The notes: generated by a model not told the origin, from the sequence alone. Shown: positions 34,696 to 43,279, counted from the first letter of the stretch. The stretch is DNA of 64,000 nucleotides from Corynebacterium singulare (GCF_000833575.1 NZ_CP010827.1:620001-684000); one strand, 5' to 3'. Numbers and translations are program-made.

Positions 34696-36432
34696 CTAAT
34701 TGATAGTGGCGATCACCGCGCCTGGTTCCAAGCGGTCGCCTTCCTTGGCCACGAGGGATACCTTGCCCGCGGCCGGAGCCTTGACTGAGGATTCCATCTT
34801 CATTGCCTCGATGGTGGCGATGGGCTGGCCTTCCTCAACCGTCTCGCCATCGGACACGTTCCATGCCACGAGGTTGGCCTCGTAGGGGCAGGTCACGTCG
34901 CCGGCACCGCCACTCGCGCTTGCCGACGCCCCCTTCGCCCCCGCAGCCCCCGCCGCCAAGAGGTCGGCTGGGAAGCCCACGCTGACCAGCTTGCCGTCGA
35001 TTTCGAGGGCAACGCGGGTGCGCTTGGCATAAATGGCTTCCACCGGGGCAACGGCGCTCGTGGCCTGTGCGGACGGGCGGTAGTTGTGGTCGAGCCAATC
35101 GGTATAAATGCCGGCCTCGGCAGAAGAATCGCCGTGGTCGACGAGGACCTGGGAGGCCACCATGTCGCGGTGGAAAGGCAGCACGGTGCGCACGCCCTCG
35201 ATGTCGAATTCTTCGAGGGCCTGCTTCGCGCGGTTCAGCGCGATCTCACGGGTCGGCCCCCAAACCAACAGCTTGGCCACGAGCGAGTCATAGTACGGCG
35301 GCACGATGGAGCCCGAGCGCACTCCTGAATCCACGCGGATACCTGGGCCGGTCGGTGGTTCGAAGCGCACGACGGTGCCCGGGCACGGCGCGAAGCCGTT
35401 GAGGATGTCCTCGGCGTTGATGCGGAACTCGAAGGCGTGACCGTTGGCCTCGGGGTCCGATGCGAAGGACAGCGGCTCACCGGAGGCGATGCGGAACTGC
35501 TCTGCGATGATGTCCACGCCGGTCAAAACCTCGGTGACGGGGTGCTCGACCTGGACACGGGTGTTGACCTCAAGGAAGGAGATGGTGCCGTCTTCAGAGA
35601 CGATGTATTCGACGGTTCCTGCGCCGGTGTAACCCACCTTGGCGCAGATGGCGCGGGCACCTTCGTGAATGCCGTGGCGCTGATCGTCGCTAAGCGCAGG
35701 CGCCGGCGCTTCCTCGATGAGCTTCTGGAAGCGGCGCTGCGTGGAGCAATCGCGGGTGCCAAGGACAGCGACGTTGCCATGGGTATCAGCAAGAATCTGG
35801 GCCTCAACGTGACGCGGGTGGGTCAGGAACTTCTCCACGTAGCACTCCGCGCGGCCGAAGGCCTCCTTGGCCTCGCGGCCAGCGGAGTTGAAGGCAGCCT
35901 CGATGTCCTCGAGGTTTTCCACCACCTTGAGGCCGCGGCCTCCGCCGCCGTAGGCAGCTTTGATGGCGATGGGCAGGCCGTGTTCCTCGGCGAAGGCGCG
36001 GGCCTCCTGCCAGTCATCGATGGGATCGGAGGTGCCCGGGGCCAGCGGGGCGCCGACCTCCTCGGCCACGCGGCGCGCAGCAATCTTGTCACCAAGCAGC
36101 TCGATGGACTCCGGGGAGGGGCCAATCCAGGTCAGGCCGGCGTCGGCCACTGTACGGGCAAAGTCAGCGTTCTCGGAGAGGAAGCCGTAGCCGGGGTGAA
36201 TGGCGTCGGCACCTGCACGCACGGCAATGTCGAGCAGTGCCGGAACGTTCATATAGGTATCCGCCGCGGTATTGCCGGGCAGAGCATAGGCTTCATCGGC
36301 GACCTGGGTGTGCAGGGCGCCGGCATCAGCCTCAGAGTAGATAGCGATAGAGCGGATGCCCAGGTCACGTGCGGTACGGGCGATGCGTACGGCGATCTCG
36401 CCGCGGTTAGCAATAAGGACTGCAGAAATCAT
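34696..36432 (-). CDS. Biotin carboxylase fused to biotin carboxyl carrier domain
   Basis: A 578-residue protein. Residues 1-450 are a biotin carboxylase: ANRGEIAVRIARTARDLGI, the ATP-grasp loop KAAYGGGGRGLKVV, FLTHPRHVEAQILAD, TRDCSTQRRFQKLIEEAPAP and FLEVNTRVQVEHPVTE. A small Ala/Gly/Ser linker follows, then a BCCP domain with the biotinylation site EAMKMES (Lys545). It charges its own biotin with CO2 from ATP and bicarbonate. The gene lies between pxpB/C and the GntR gene, so its carboxyltransferase is probably the neighbour, not AccD. BirA must attach the biotin. Confidence 0.92.
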   Translation of the reverse strand: MISAVLIANRGEIAVRIARTARDLGIRSIAIYSEADAGALHTQVADEAYALPGNTAADTYMNVPALLDIAVRAGADAIHPGYGFLSENADFARTVADAGLTWIGPSPESIELLGDKIAARRVAEEVGAPLAPGTSDPIDDWQEARAFAEEHGLPIAIKAAYGGGGRGLKVVENLEDIEAAFNSAGREAKEAFGRAECYVEKFLTHPRHVEAQILADTHGNVAVLGTRDCSTQRRFQKLIEEAPAPALSDDQRHGIHEGARAICAKVGYTGAGTVEYIVSEDGTISFLEVNTRVQVEHPVTEVLTGVDIIAEQFRIASGEPLSFASDPEANGHAFEFRINAEDILNGFAPCPGTVVRFEPPTGPGIRVDSGVRSGSIVPPYYDSLVAKLLVWGPTREIALNRAKQALEEFDIEGVRTVLPFHRDMVASQVLVDHGDSSAEAGIYTDWLDHNYRPSAQATSAVAPVEAIYAKRTRVALEIDGKLVSVGFPADLLAAGAAGAKGASASASGGAGDVTCPYEANLVAWNVSDGETVEEGQPIATIEAMKMESSVKAPAAGKVSLVAKEGDRLEPGAVIATIN

Positions 36433-36450
36433 GGTTAACCTTCAGAGTGT

Positions 36451-37998
36451 TTAAGCGAGTTCGAAACGGACCGTGGCTCCCGACGGGAGCTGCGCGGCAA
36501 TGTCAATGTCTTCTTCGAGAACGGTGGCGATGACCGGGTAACCGCCGGTGACGGCGTGATCGCGGAGGAAAATGACCGGCTCACCGCTGGGCGGGACCTG
36601 GACCGAGCCGGCCACCATGCCCTCCGAGGGCAGCTCGCCCTCGCGGGCGCGAGTGAGCCCTGTGGTCTCCGTCGGCCCGAGAAGGCGCACACCCACGCGG
36701 TTGGACTGCGGGGTGACCGTCCACTCAGTAGACAGGAAGACATTGAGGCTATCCGGGGTGAACCAGTCATCACGCGGTCCCAGCACGCAGCGCAGAACGC
36801 CGTGCGTTTGGCCGTGTGCTCCTTCGCTGACGCGCAGCGGGTTGGACAACTGGCCGTCGGTCATGGCGGTGGAGCGGGGGAGGACACCGATGACGTCGCC
36901 AAGCCGCACCGGTGAGGGCCCCAACCCGGAGAGCACGTCCGTGGACGCCGAGCCTAACTCCGCATCCGCCACGATGCCGCCGCGGATGGCGATGTAATTG
37001 CGCAGGCCCACCGTTGCAGGCTCGACCGTTACCGTTGAGCCCGCGGTAACCAACACGGGACGAGCCAGTGCCACGGGCATATCTTCCAACAAGACGCGGG
37101 ACTGGGCGCCGGTGACGCACATGACGGCGTCGGTCAGCGCGCGCAGGCGAATGCCGCCGATGTTCTCCAATACCGTGGCGCCACGCGGGTTACCCACGGC
37201 GACGTTCGCCGTGGCCGCCGCCGCAAGGTCCGCTGCGCCCGAAGGGGTGACACCCAGGTTGCCGCGGCCGGGGCGGCCCTGATCCTGGAAGAGTGTGAGC
37301 AGACCGGCATCGAGGACCTCCATGCGCGGCAGGCGCGCTGGGGTGCGGCGGCCAAATGGCGTGGTGGAGACGAAATCGGGAAGCGAACTCACCGCGCGGT
37401 AGCGCACGCGGTCACCCGGCTGCACAAGCGCTGGCGGCTGGGCATCCGACTCCCACATTGGCGTGCTCGTCGTGCCCAGCAGCTGCCAGCCGCCGGGCGA
37501 CACCCGCGGATACACCGCAGAAAAACCACCGGCGATACCAACCGCGCCCGCCGGAACGGCGGTACGTGGCGTGGCTCGGCGTTCGATGTTGAAATTGTGC
37601 GCAGAATCCGCCGGAGTGCAATAGGTAAAGCCGGGAGCAAAGCCACCGAAAGCAGCAAGCCACTCCGTCGACGTGTGCCAATCAATCAGACCCTCACGAG
37701 ACATGTCCATCAATTCGGCAGCCTCATCCAGATCCTCGCCGTCATACAGCACATCAATCTCCACCAAGCGCGGATCCTCGCCCGCATGCGCGGTGGGGCG
37801 GAAATCCTGCAGCCTCTCGGCGGCCGCCGCGGCCGAGTTCGGGGTGGCAAACGTCAGAAGCAGCGTGGTGGCCGCAGCAATCGCATCGACCTGGTCCTTA
37901 AGCGGCTGGGCATCGAGCGCCGCGTGCCACGCCATGACCTGGGATAAATCCTCCAGCTCAACGAGCAGCGCGCGTGTTCCTACGGGGTGGATATGCAT
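36451..37998 (-). CDS. pxpBC: Fused 5-oxoprolinase subunits B and C (KipI-KipA; biotin-dependent carboxyltransferase fold)
   Basis: A 515-residue fusion. The first 210 residues are a KipI/PxpB (AHS1) domain: FAPGFTYC and VGIAGGFSAVYPRVSPGGWQLLG. The remaining 290 are a KipA/PxpC (AHS2) domain: LTLFQDQGRPGRGNLGVTPSGAAD, the typical NRVGVRLLGP and VQVPPSGEPVIFLRDHAVTGGYPVIA. Together these halves equal the carboxyltransferase part of urea carboxylase. In many bacteria PxpA-PxpB-PxpC form ATP-dependent 5-oxoprolinase; here B and C are one chain. The start overlaps the pxpA stop (TAATG). Confidence 0.92.
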   Translation of the reverse strand: MHIHPVGTRALLVELEDLSQVMAWHAALDAQPLKDQVDAIAAATTLLLTFATPNSAAAAAERLQDFRPTAHAGEDPRLVEIDVLYDGEDLDEAAELMDMSREGLIDWHTSTEWLAAFGGFAPGFTYCTPADSAHNFNIERRATPRTAVPAGAVGIAGGFSAVYPRVSPGGWQLLGTTSTPMWESDAQPPALVQPGDRVRYRAVSSLPDFVSTTPFGRRTPARLPRMEVLDAGLLTLFQDQGRPGRGNLGVTPSGAADLAAAATANVAVGNPRGATVLENIGGIRLRALTDAVMCVTGAQSRVLLEDMPVALARPVLVTAGSTVTVEPATVGLRNYIAIRGGIVADAELGSASTDVLSGLGPSPVRLGDVIGVLPRSTAMTDGQLSNPLRVSEGAHGQTHGVLRCVLGPRDDWFTPDSLNVFLSTEWTVTPQSNRVGVRLLGPTETTGLTRAREGELPSEGMVAGSVQVPPSGEPVIFLRDHAVTGGYPVIATVLEEDIDIAAQLPSGATVRFELA

Positions 37999-38759
37999 TA
38001 GATGACGCTCCGAATCTCAATACCGCGCGCCTTAAGCTCATCGACCACGCCGCGCAGGAGGGCAACCGCACCGGGCGAATCGCCATGCGTGCATACCGAC
38101 TGCGCATCGACGTTGAGCACGGTTCCATCGATGGCGGTGATGGAGCCGGTTTCGGCAACGTCGAGCACGCGCTTGACGACGTCCCCCTCATCACCCATCA
38201 CTGCATTCGCTTCTCGCCGCGACACCAGGGTTCCATCGGGGTTGTAATTGCGGTCTGCGAAGGCCTCACGGATAACGGTCAGCCCCTTCTTCTCTGCGAT
38301 ATCGACGGCCACGCCGCCCGGCAGAAGCATGACCGGCAGATCGCCGAAGGCTTTAATCCCGTCGATGACGGCGTGTGCTTGGGCCTCGTGATGAACAATG
38401 GCGTTGTACATCGCGCCATGCGGTTTCACGTAGGCGACCTTCGTACCATTGGACTGCGCCAATGCCTGCAGAGCGCCAATTTGGTAGGTGACCTCGTCCG
38501 CCAGCTCAGCGGCGTTGTAGTCAATAAAACGGCGGCCGAAGGCTGCCGGATCGTTATAGCCCACGTGCGCGCCCACCGTCACACCAGCCTCCGCGGCCGC
38601 CTTCAGCGTGCCGGCGATCGAGTGCGGGTCACCCGCATGGAAGCCAGTGGCCACGTTGGCGGAAGAGACCAGCTGGAGCATGGCCGCATCGTCGGCGACG
38701 GGGTTGCCCGCGGTGGTCTCGCCGAGGTCGGCGTTGAGGTCTATGTGCAGCGCGCTCAT
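37998..38759 (-). CDS. pxpA: 5-oxoprolinase subunit A (LamB/YcsF family)
   Basis: A 253-residue LamB/YcsF protein, PxpA of the 5-oxoprolinase complex. It begins LHIDLNADLGE, with the signature metal/active-site residues in DLNADLGE and GFHAGDPHS, and has GAHVGYNDPAAFGRR, VKPHGAMYN and a late VCTHGDSPGAV. It cleaves the ring of 5-oxoproline, or an activated form of it, to glutamate. First gene of the leftward operon pxpA-pxpBC-biotin carboxylase-gntR. Confidence 0.95.
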   Translation of the reverse strand: MSALHIDLNADLGETTAGNPVADDAAMLQLVSSANVATGFHAGDPHSIAGTLKAAAEAGVTVGAHVGYNDPAAFGRRFIDYNAAELADEVTYQIGALQALAQSNGTKVAYVKPHGAMYNAIVHHEAQAHAVIDGIKAFGDLPVMLLPGGVAVDIAEKKGLTVIREAFADRNYNPDGTLVSRREANAVMGDEGDVVKRVLDVAETGSITAIDGTVLNVDAQSVCTHGDSPGAVALLRGVVDELKARGIEIRSVI

Positions 38760-38778
38760 GATTCTCCCTACATCCCGA

Positions 38779-38791
38779 ATTGTTGAACAAT
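38779..38791. promoter_or_regulatory. GntR operator candidate before pxpA
   Basis: ATTGTT-G-AACAAT, a 13-base palindrome 19 bases before the pxpA start. Its 11-base core is identical to the site upstream of the transporter gene at 31748. Confidence 0.65.
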
Positions 38792-39056
38792 CTTAGGGTG
38801 TTTAGTGTAGCCCGCGTCACGTGCATTTGTGAAGTGTGTCCCTCATTTGCGTGAGGATGGGGGAGTGATCTGTTCCGTCCGGGCTGCGCCAAAGGCACGA
38901 GCGGTGGTGTTTCGTCGAGAGATGTGCCAGTGGTGACGCCGACGTTTCGCTGATGGTTCTCATCACAACGGTTCACTCATCGGGTTTGCTTGGCCCACAT
39001 TGACCGTATGCCCCAAACCAGATGTTCTCCATCGTTGCCATGTCGAGAGAGGAAAA
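38792..39056. other. Intergenic stretch without a gene
   Basis: This holds the pxpA promoter region and otherwise nothing I can identify. No open frame on either strand looks coding. Confidence 0.4.
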
Positions 39057-39090
39057 CGCCCGCTCCGCACGACGGTGCGCGGAGCGGGCG
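39057..39090 (-). terminator. Strong terminator of the first IKLPF-tailed gene
   Basis: A 12-bp perfect stem (cgcccgctccgc/gcggagcgggcg) with a 10-base loop. On the minus strand it is followed by ttttcc, 22 bases past the stop. Confidence 0.85.
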
Positions 39091-39112
39091 TGGAAGTGTC
39101 AGTCGCTACTTC

Positions 39113-39685
39113 TTAAAAAGGAAGCTTGATGTTGAGAGCGTCCTTGACGAACGGGAAGGCAGCTGCGATGGCAGCAAGTACGCCACCGACGATTGCAACG
39201 ATGCCCAGCGTGGAGGGCTTGCCGTCCTCGGAAGACAGTGCGTCCTTAAAGGAGCTCTTCTTGTCCTTGTTCTGGTCGTCGCCGCCCTTGCCAGCATCAG
39301 CATCGTCGCCGCCCTTGCCAGCATCAGCGTCATCGCCGCCCTTGCCAGCATCAGCGTCATCATCCTCGTGCTCGTTATCGTTGGAACCGCTGTCGCTGTT
39401 GCCGGTTCCCCAATCGCCGATGTCGATAGGCTCAGAAGAGCACACGTCCGCCCCCTCCTTAGCCATCTGGAAAATCTCAGCGCGGTTTAGCGTGACGTCT
39501 TCATCGTCGGTGGCCTGCCAAAGAAACTCGCTGACTTTCTTGAAAGTGTGCTCTTTGCCATCAACGGAGGCAGTGAACTCAGCAGACGGGGAGCCGCAGT
39601 CAGCGGCGGAAGCGACGGTGGTGCCGGAAAGGGCGAGGGAACCAGTCAGGGTGGCGGCAAGCAGGCCGCGTGAAAGGGTAGACAT
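39113..39685 (-). CDS. Secreted repeat protein with IKLPF tail (1)
   Basis: A 190-residue secreted protein. A signal peptide ends near residue 28 (VASA-ADCG). The folded head (residues about 28-85) has two cysteines and the stretch EHTFKKVSEFLWQATDDEDVTLNRAE, also found in the 199-residue protein at 42.7 kb. An acidic linker follows with three 9-residue units D-D-A-D-A-G-K-G-G. The tail SSEDGKPSTLGIVAIVGGVLAAIAAAFPFVKDALNIKLPF is shared with two neighbours and ends at the stop codon. Hydrophobic but without a basic end, it is not an LPXTG signal. Function unknown; probably envelope-associated. Confidence 0.8.
   Translation of the reverse strand: MSTLSRGLLAATLTGSLALSGTTVASAADCGSPSAEFTASVDGKEHTFKKVSEFLWQATDDEDVTLNRAEIFQMAKEGADVCSSEPIDIGDWGTGNSDSGSNDNEHEDDDADAGKGGDDADAGKGGDDADAGKGGDDQNKDKKSSFKDALSSEDGKPSTLGIVAIVGGVLAAIAAAFPFVKDALNIKLPF
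39279..39360. repeat. Three 27-bp tandem units in the first IKLPF gene
   Basis: In-frame copies encode DDADAGKGG. Units are nearly identical at DNA level, so slippage can change the count. Confidence 0.8.
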
Positions 39686-39852
39686 AAAAACTCCGGGGGA
39701 TAGGTAGTAAGTGAAAAAGATCGTGAAAGGTGGATTAAACCTTTCCGTTAACCGATATCGGTTGGGTTCGGAGTGTAACCCAGATCCCACGGCTGTGATT
39801 GGTGTTAGGTTAAAAACCGCGATTTTCGGGAATACTCCCCATGAACTCACAA

Positions 39853-39890
39853 AGGCACCCCCAATCCACGCGATGGTGGTGGGGGTGCCT
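39853..39890 (-). terminator. Terminator of the second IKLPF-tailed gene
   Basis: A 10-bp stem (aggcaccccc/gggggtgcct) about 42 bases past the stop of the leftward gene, followed by a short T-rich run on that strand. Confidence 0.65.
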
Positions 39891-39932
39891 GCGCGCTTAT
39901 AGACGTCCCTTAGGACGTTCAAGCCTCAGTAA

Positions 39933-40610
39933 TTAGAACGGAAGCTTGATGTTCAGGGCCTGAGCAGCAGCCGGAACAACAGCGGCGATTGCGGCGAGAA
40001 CGCCAGCAACGATGCCTGCGATACCCAGCTTGGTCGGCTTGCCATCCTCAGAGGACAGCTTGGACTTGATGTCGTCGAAGGAGCTCTTCTCCTTCTTGTT
40101 CGCATCGTCCTTGCCCGGCTTGTTCGCATCGTCCTTGCCCGGCTTGTTCTCGTTGTTGCCCGGCTTGTTCGCATCGTCCTTGCCCGGCTTGTTCTCGTTG
40201 TTGCCCGGCTTGTTCGCATCGTCCTTGCCCGGCTTGTTCTCGTTGTTGCCCGGCTTCTCGCCCTCGGTCTTGCCAGCGCCGTTCTCGCCCTCGGTCTTGC
40301 CAGCGCCGTTCTCGCCCTCGGTCTTGCCAGCGCCGTTCTCGCCCTCGGTCTTGCCAGCGCCGTTCTCGCCCTCGGTCTTGCCAGCGCCGTTCTCGCCCTC
40401 GGTCTTACCGGTCTCGGTCTTGCCGCCCTCGGTCTCGGTCTTGCCGGTCTCGGTCTCGGTCTTGCCGGTCTCGTCAGCCTTGACGATAGCGTCAACAAGG
40501 TCGGTAGCGTTAGGCTCAGTGTTCTCCTCGGCGGAAGCGGCAGCAACGCCGGCGAGGGACAGGGAGCTGGCCAGAGCGGCAGCGGTGAGGTTACGGGAAA
40601 TGCGCTTCAT
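39933..40610 (-). CDS. Secreted repeat protein with IKLPF tail (2)
   Basis: A 225-residue secreted protein. Its signal peptide (MKRISRNLTAAALASSLSLAGVAAASA) is cut near residue 27. Almost no folded head is present. Next come GKTETE repeats, five 9-residue units GENGAGKTE and three 15-residue units NENKPGKDDANKPGN, making a charged linker of about 140 residues. The tail SSEDGKPTKLGIAGIVAGVLAAIAAVVPAAAQALNIKLPF is close to that of the gene at 39.1 kb. It has an aggagaagaaat ribosome-binding site. The extended repeat would span or cross-link the envelope; no catalytic part exists. Confidence 0.8.
   Translation of the reverse strand: MKRISRNLTAAALASSLSLAGVAAASAEENTEPNATDLVDAIVKADETGKTETETGKTETEGGKTETGKTEGENGAGKTEGENGAGKTEGENGAGKTEGENGAGKTEGENGAGKTEGEKPGNNENKPGKDDANKPGNNENKPGKDDANKPGNNENKPGKDDANKPGKDDANKKEKSSFDDIKSKLSSEDGKPTKLGIAGIVAGVLAAIAAVVPAAAQALNIKLPF
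40100..40395. repeat. 27-bp and 45-bp tandem repeats in the second IKLPF gene
   Basis: Five 27-bp units (about 40261-40395, GENGAGKTE) and three 45-bp units (about 40100-40255, NENKPGKDDANKPGN). Unit copies are almost perfectly conserved at DNA level, which suggests recent expansion. Confidence 0.85.
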
Positions 40611-41020
40611 ATTTCTTCTCCTAGGAATAGGTTCGGGGACATGTATGAAAAATGGTCGATTTCAGCGAGCGTACGTAACCGCCTGCTGATTTCGACTTCA
40701 CACATGCTAACGAAGGATTGTGGCGGATTGGCCAAGCTGTGAACGGTTATATAGGTATTCCACGGCAGCTGCCAAGGGCTTGTCAGCGGACCGTAATGTT
40801 CGCTCTTGCCGTTATAGTGCTACGAAAAAGTAGAACTGTCTGCATGGTGGTGGTGCAATCGGTGGGTGAAGGCGGAGGGGTAGTAAAGATGTTGACAGGC
40901 TCTACAAAGGAAGTGCACGAAAGGACTGGGTAGCGGAAAAGCTAAAAATCATGTGAACTGCAACATAATGGCGCAAGTCTGTGCAACAATACACACAATT
41001 GTGACCCTGAAGGAGAACTC
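40611..41020. promoter_or_regulatory. Divergent promoter region with CRP/GlxR-like site
   Basis: This 410-base stretch separates the leftward IKLPF gene and the rightward binding-protein gene. No gene is seen. TGTG-N8-CACA at 40980-40995 matches the outline of the corynebacterial CRP-type (GlxR) site, 25 bases before the start at 41021. Evidence for regulation is only this match. Confidence 0.4.
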
Positions 41021-42601
41021 ATGCAATGGACAAGAGTGGGCGCGAGCCTCGCCGCCGTTATCGCAGCAGCGGGCCTGACCGCATGCGGAGGAGACGGATC
41101 GGGTGATATGTCGGATGTTGATTTCATCAGTACTAACTCCACCGAACCTCAAAAGCCGCTCATCCCTGCTGACACCAGCGATGTGCCGGGAGCAACGCTC
41201 ATTGATCTCATCTACTCGGGACTCGTCTACTTCGATGAGAACGGTGAGGTTCACAATGACCAAGCAGAAAGTATCGAGAAGACCGATGATGTGACCTACA
41301 AGGTCACGCTCAAGGAGGACGCGGTGTTTTCCGACGGCTCCCCGGTGCGAGCCCAGGACTACGTCGACACATGGAACAACGCGGTAGAAAACAGCATGCT
41401 CTCTGCCTACTTCTTCGAGCCCATCAAGGGCTACAAGGAAGGTTCAGCGAGCATGGAGGGGCTCAAGGTTGTCGATGAGAAGACGTTCACCATTGAGCTC
41501 GAAGAACCTACGGCGGACTTTGAGACCCGTTTGGGCTATTCCGTCTTCTTCCCCATGCACGAATCAGCCTTCGATGACATCGACGCCTATGGCCAAAACC
41601 CAGTGGGAAGCGGACCCTATAAGCTGCAGGAATGGAACCATAACCAAAACGCGATTCTGGTACCTAACGAGAAGTATGAAGGTGACCGTAAGGCGCAGAA
41701 TGATGGTCTGAACTTCGTATTCTATGCCGATGCCAGCGCAGCATATGCGGATCTACTTTCGGGGAATCTGGATGTTTTGGACTCGGTTCCGTCCTCGGCC
41801 ATGGCCAACTTTGAAACGGATCTCGGCGAACGTGCAGTAAATGAACCTGCTGCTATCTTCCAGTCCATCACTATTCCCGCAGGGGATGAGAACTTTAGCG
41901 GGGAGGCGGGGGCGTTGCGTCGACAAGCACTGTCCATGGCCATTGACCGCGAAGAGATTACCCAGACCATTTTCCAAGGGACGAACACTCCGGCGGTGGA
42001 CTTCACATCGCCTGTGCTTAACGACGGCGCCACGGACATCCCTGGCAACGACGTCCTGACCTATAACCCGGACAAGGCGCGCGAGTTGTGGGCCAAGGCG
42101 GAAGAGATGAAACCGTTTGAGGGGCCGTTTACCGTGGCGTATAACTCCGATGGCAGCCACAAGGAGTGGGTCGATGCCGTCGTGAACTTTATTCGGAACA
42201 CCCTTAAAATTGATGCGCAGCCAGCACCCTATCCGGATTTCAAATCGCTGCGTGATGAAGTGACGAACAAAACGATCGAGGGTGCCTTCCGCACCGGCTG
42301 GCAGTCGGTGTATCCGTCGCCGTCGAGCTTCTTGGAGCCGCTGTATGCCACAGGTGCTGCGACTAACGACGCCGACTATTCCAACCCCGAGTTTGATTCG
42401 CTCCTGAAGAAGGCTGCTGCGGCATCCAGCGAAAAGGAGAGTGTTGAACGGGTCAATGACGCCCAGGCGGTACTCATGAAGGACCTTCCGGCAATTCCGC
42501 TGTGGTACACCAACTCCACCGGTGGCTACTCCGAGCGTGTTGACAATGTGATCTTCACGTGGAAGTCGAAGCCGCTGTATTACAAGGTGACTCTGAAGTA
42601 G
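41021..42601 (+). CDS. Orphan oligopeptide-type ABC substrate-binding lipoprotein
   Basis: A 526-residue family 5 (OppA/DppA) binding protein. The signal peptide ends in the lipobox LTAC (Cys near residue 22), so it is a lipoprotein. Typical stretches are EDAVFSDGSPVRAQDYVDTW, NPVGSGPYKL and the C-terminal KDLPAIPLWYTN. No permease or ATPase gene is adjacent, so it either uses a distant transporter or serves another surface role. An aaggaga site precedes the ATG. Transcription ends at a strong hairpin. Confidence 0.88.
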   Translation: MQWTRVGASLAAVIAAAGLTACGGDGSGDMSDVDFISTNSTEPQKPLIPADTSDVPGATLIDLIYSGLVYFDENGEVHNDQAESIEKTDDVTYKVTLKEDAVFSDGSPVRAQDYVDTWNNAVENSMLSAYFFEPIKGYKEGSASMEGLKVVDEKTFTIELEEPTADFETRLGYSVFFPMHESAFDDIDAYGQNPVGSGPYKLQEWNHNQNAILVPNEKYEGDRKAQNDGLNFVFYADASAAYADLLSGNLDVLDSVPSSAMANFETDLGERAVNEPAAIFQSITIPAGDENFSGEAGALRRQALSMAIDREEITQTIFQGTNTPAVDFTSPVLNDGATDIPGNDVLTYNPDKARELWAKAEEMKPFEGPFTVAYNSDGSHKEWVDAVVNFIRNTLKIDAQPAPYPDFKSLRDEVTNKTIEGAFRTGWQSVYPSPSSFLEPLYATGAATNDADYSNPEFDSLLKKAAAASSEKESVERVNDAQAVLMKDLPAIPLWYTNSTGGYSERVDNVIFTWKSKPLYYKVTLK

Positions 42602-42625
42602 AAGGTTTCAAGTCCTGCTACATGA

Positions 42626-42663
42626 AAGCGCTCCTCCACGATTTGTGGTGAGGAGCGCTTTTG
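42626..42663. terminator. Bidirectional hairpin terminator
   Basis: AAGCGCTCCT and AGGAGCGCTT arms with inner cac/gtg pairing, ending in TTTT on the plus strand. It lies between the convergent binding-protein gene and the third IKLPF gene. Confidence 0.85.
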
Positions 42664-42679
42664 GGAGAATTCGAAGCTG

Positions 42680-43279
42680 TTAGAACGGCAGCTTGATGCC
42701 CAGGGACTTGGCTACGCTCGGAGCGATGGCGGCAATGGCGCCCACGACACCGAGGATGGCGGTGACAATAGCGGCAATGCCCAGGTCGGTCGGCTCGCCG
42801 TCGGCCGAGCTCAGCTCCTCATCGAGGGAGCTGGATTCCTTGGGCTCTTCAGTCTTGGACTCTGACTGGGAAGGCGGCGTCGAAGGCTCAGAGGTCTTCT
42901 CCGTGGTCTCCGTGTTGGTCTCCGACGTCGGCGCCGCGGAAGTGGTGGAGCTCGGTGGGTTCTTGGCAATGGACTCTTGGATCTTCGCCGCATCCTCGTC
43001 CTGCTCGCCACAAGCCGCTGCATCAGCCTTGGCAATCTCCATGACCTCAGCGCGGTTGAGGGTCAGCTCCTCATTGTCAATCGCACGCCAGAGACCGAAG
43101 TCTTCCTGCTTGAAGGTGTGCTCTTCGTCGTCGATGGTGGTGGTGATTTCCTCGGCTGGCGCCCAGCAGAAGTTGATCTCAGTGGTGGTCTCCTCATCAG
43201 CGGACGCGATGGTGGTTCCGGCGAGAACGAGGGAGCCGGTCAGGGCTGCGGTGGTCAGAGCGAGTGACGTCTTCTTCAT
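42680..43279 (-). CDS. Secreted protein with IKLPF tail (3)
   Basis: A 199-residue secreted protein with signal peptide (MKKTSLALTTAALTGSLVLAGTTIASA). The head holds two cysteines (INFCW and AACGE) and the stretch EHTFKQEDFGLWRAIDNEELTLNRAE, homologous to the head at 39.1 kb. The linker is rich in S, T, E and P and is not a strict repeat. The tail SSADGEPTDLGIAAIVTAILGVVGAIAAIAPSVAKSLGIKLPF is the third copy of the shared module. The ATG at 43279 follows aggagaaaaat. Function unknown. Confidence 0.82.
   Translation of the reverse strand: MKKTSLALTTAALTGSLVLAGTTIASADEETTTEINFCWAPAEEITTTIDDEEHTFKQEDFGLWRAIDNEELTLNRAEVMEIAKADAAACGEQDEDAAKIQESIAKNPPSSTTSAAPTSETNTETTEKTSEPSTPPSQSESKTEEPKESSSLDEELSSADGEPTDLGIAAIVTAILGVVGAIAAIAPSVAKSLGIKLPF

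Noticed and set aside
39113..40610. LPXTG sortase signals at the ends of the IKLPF proteins
   Set aside because: There is no LPxTG-like motif before the hydrophobic stretch and no basic tail after it, so they do not fit a sortase signal.
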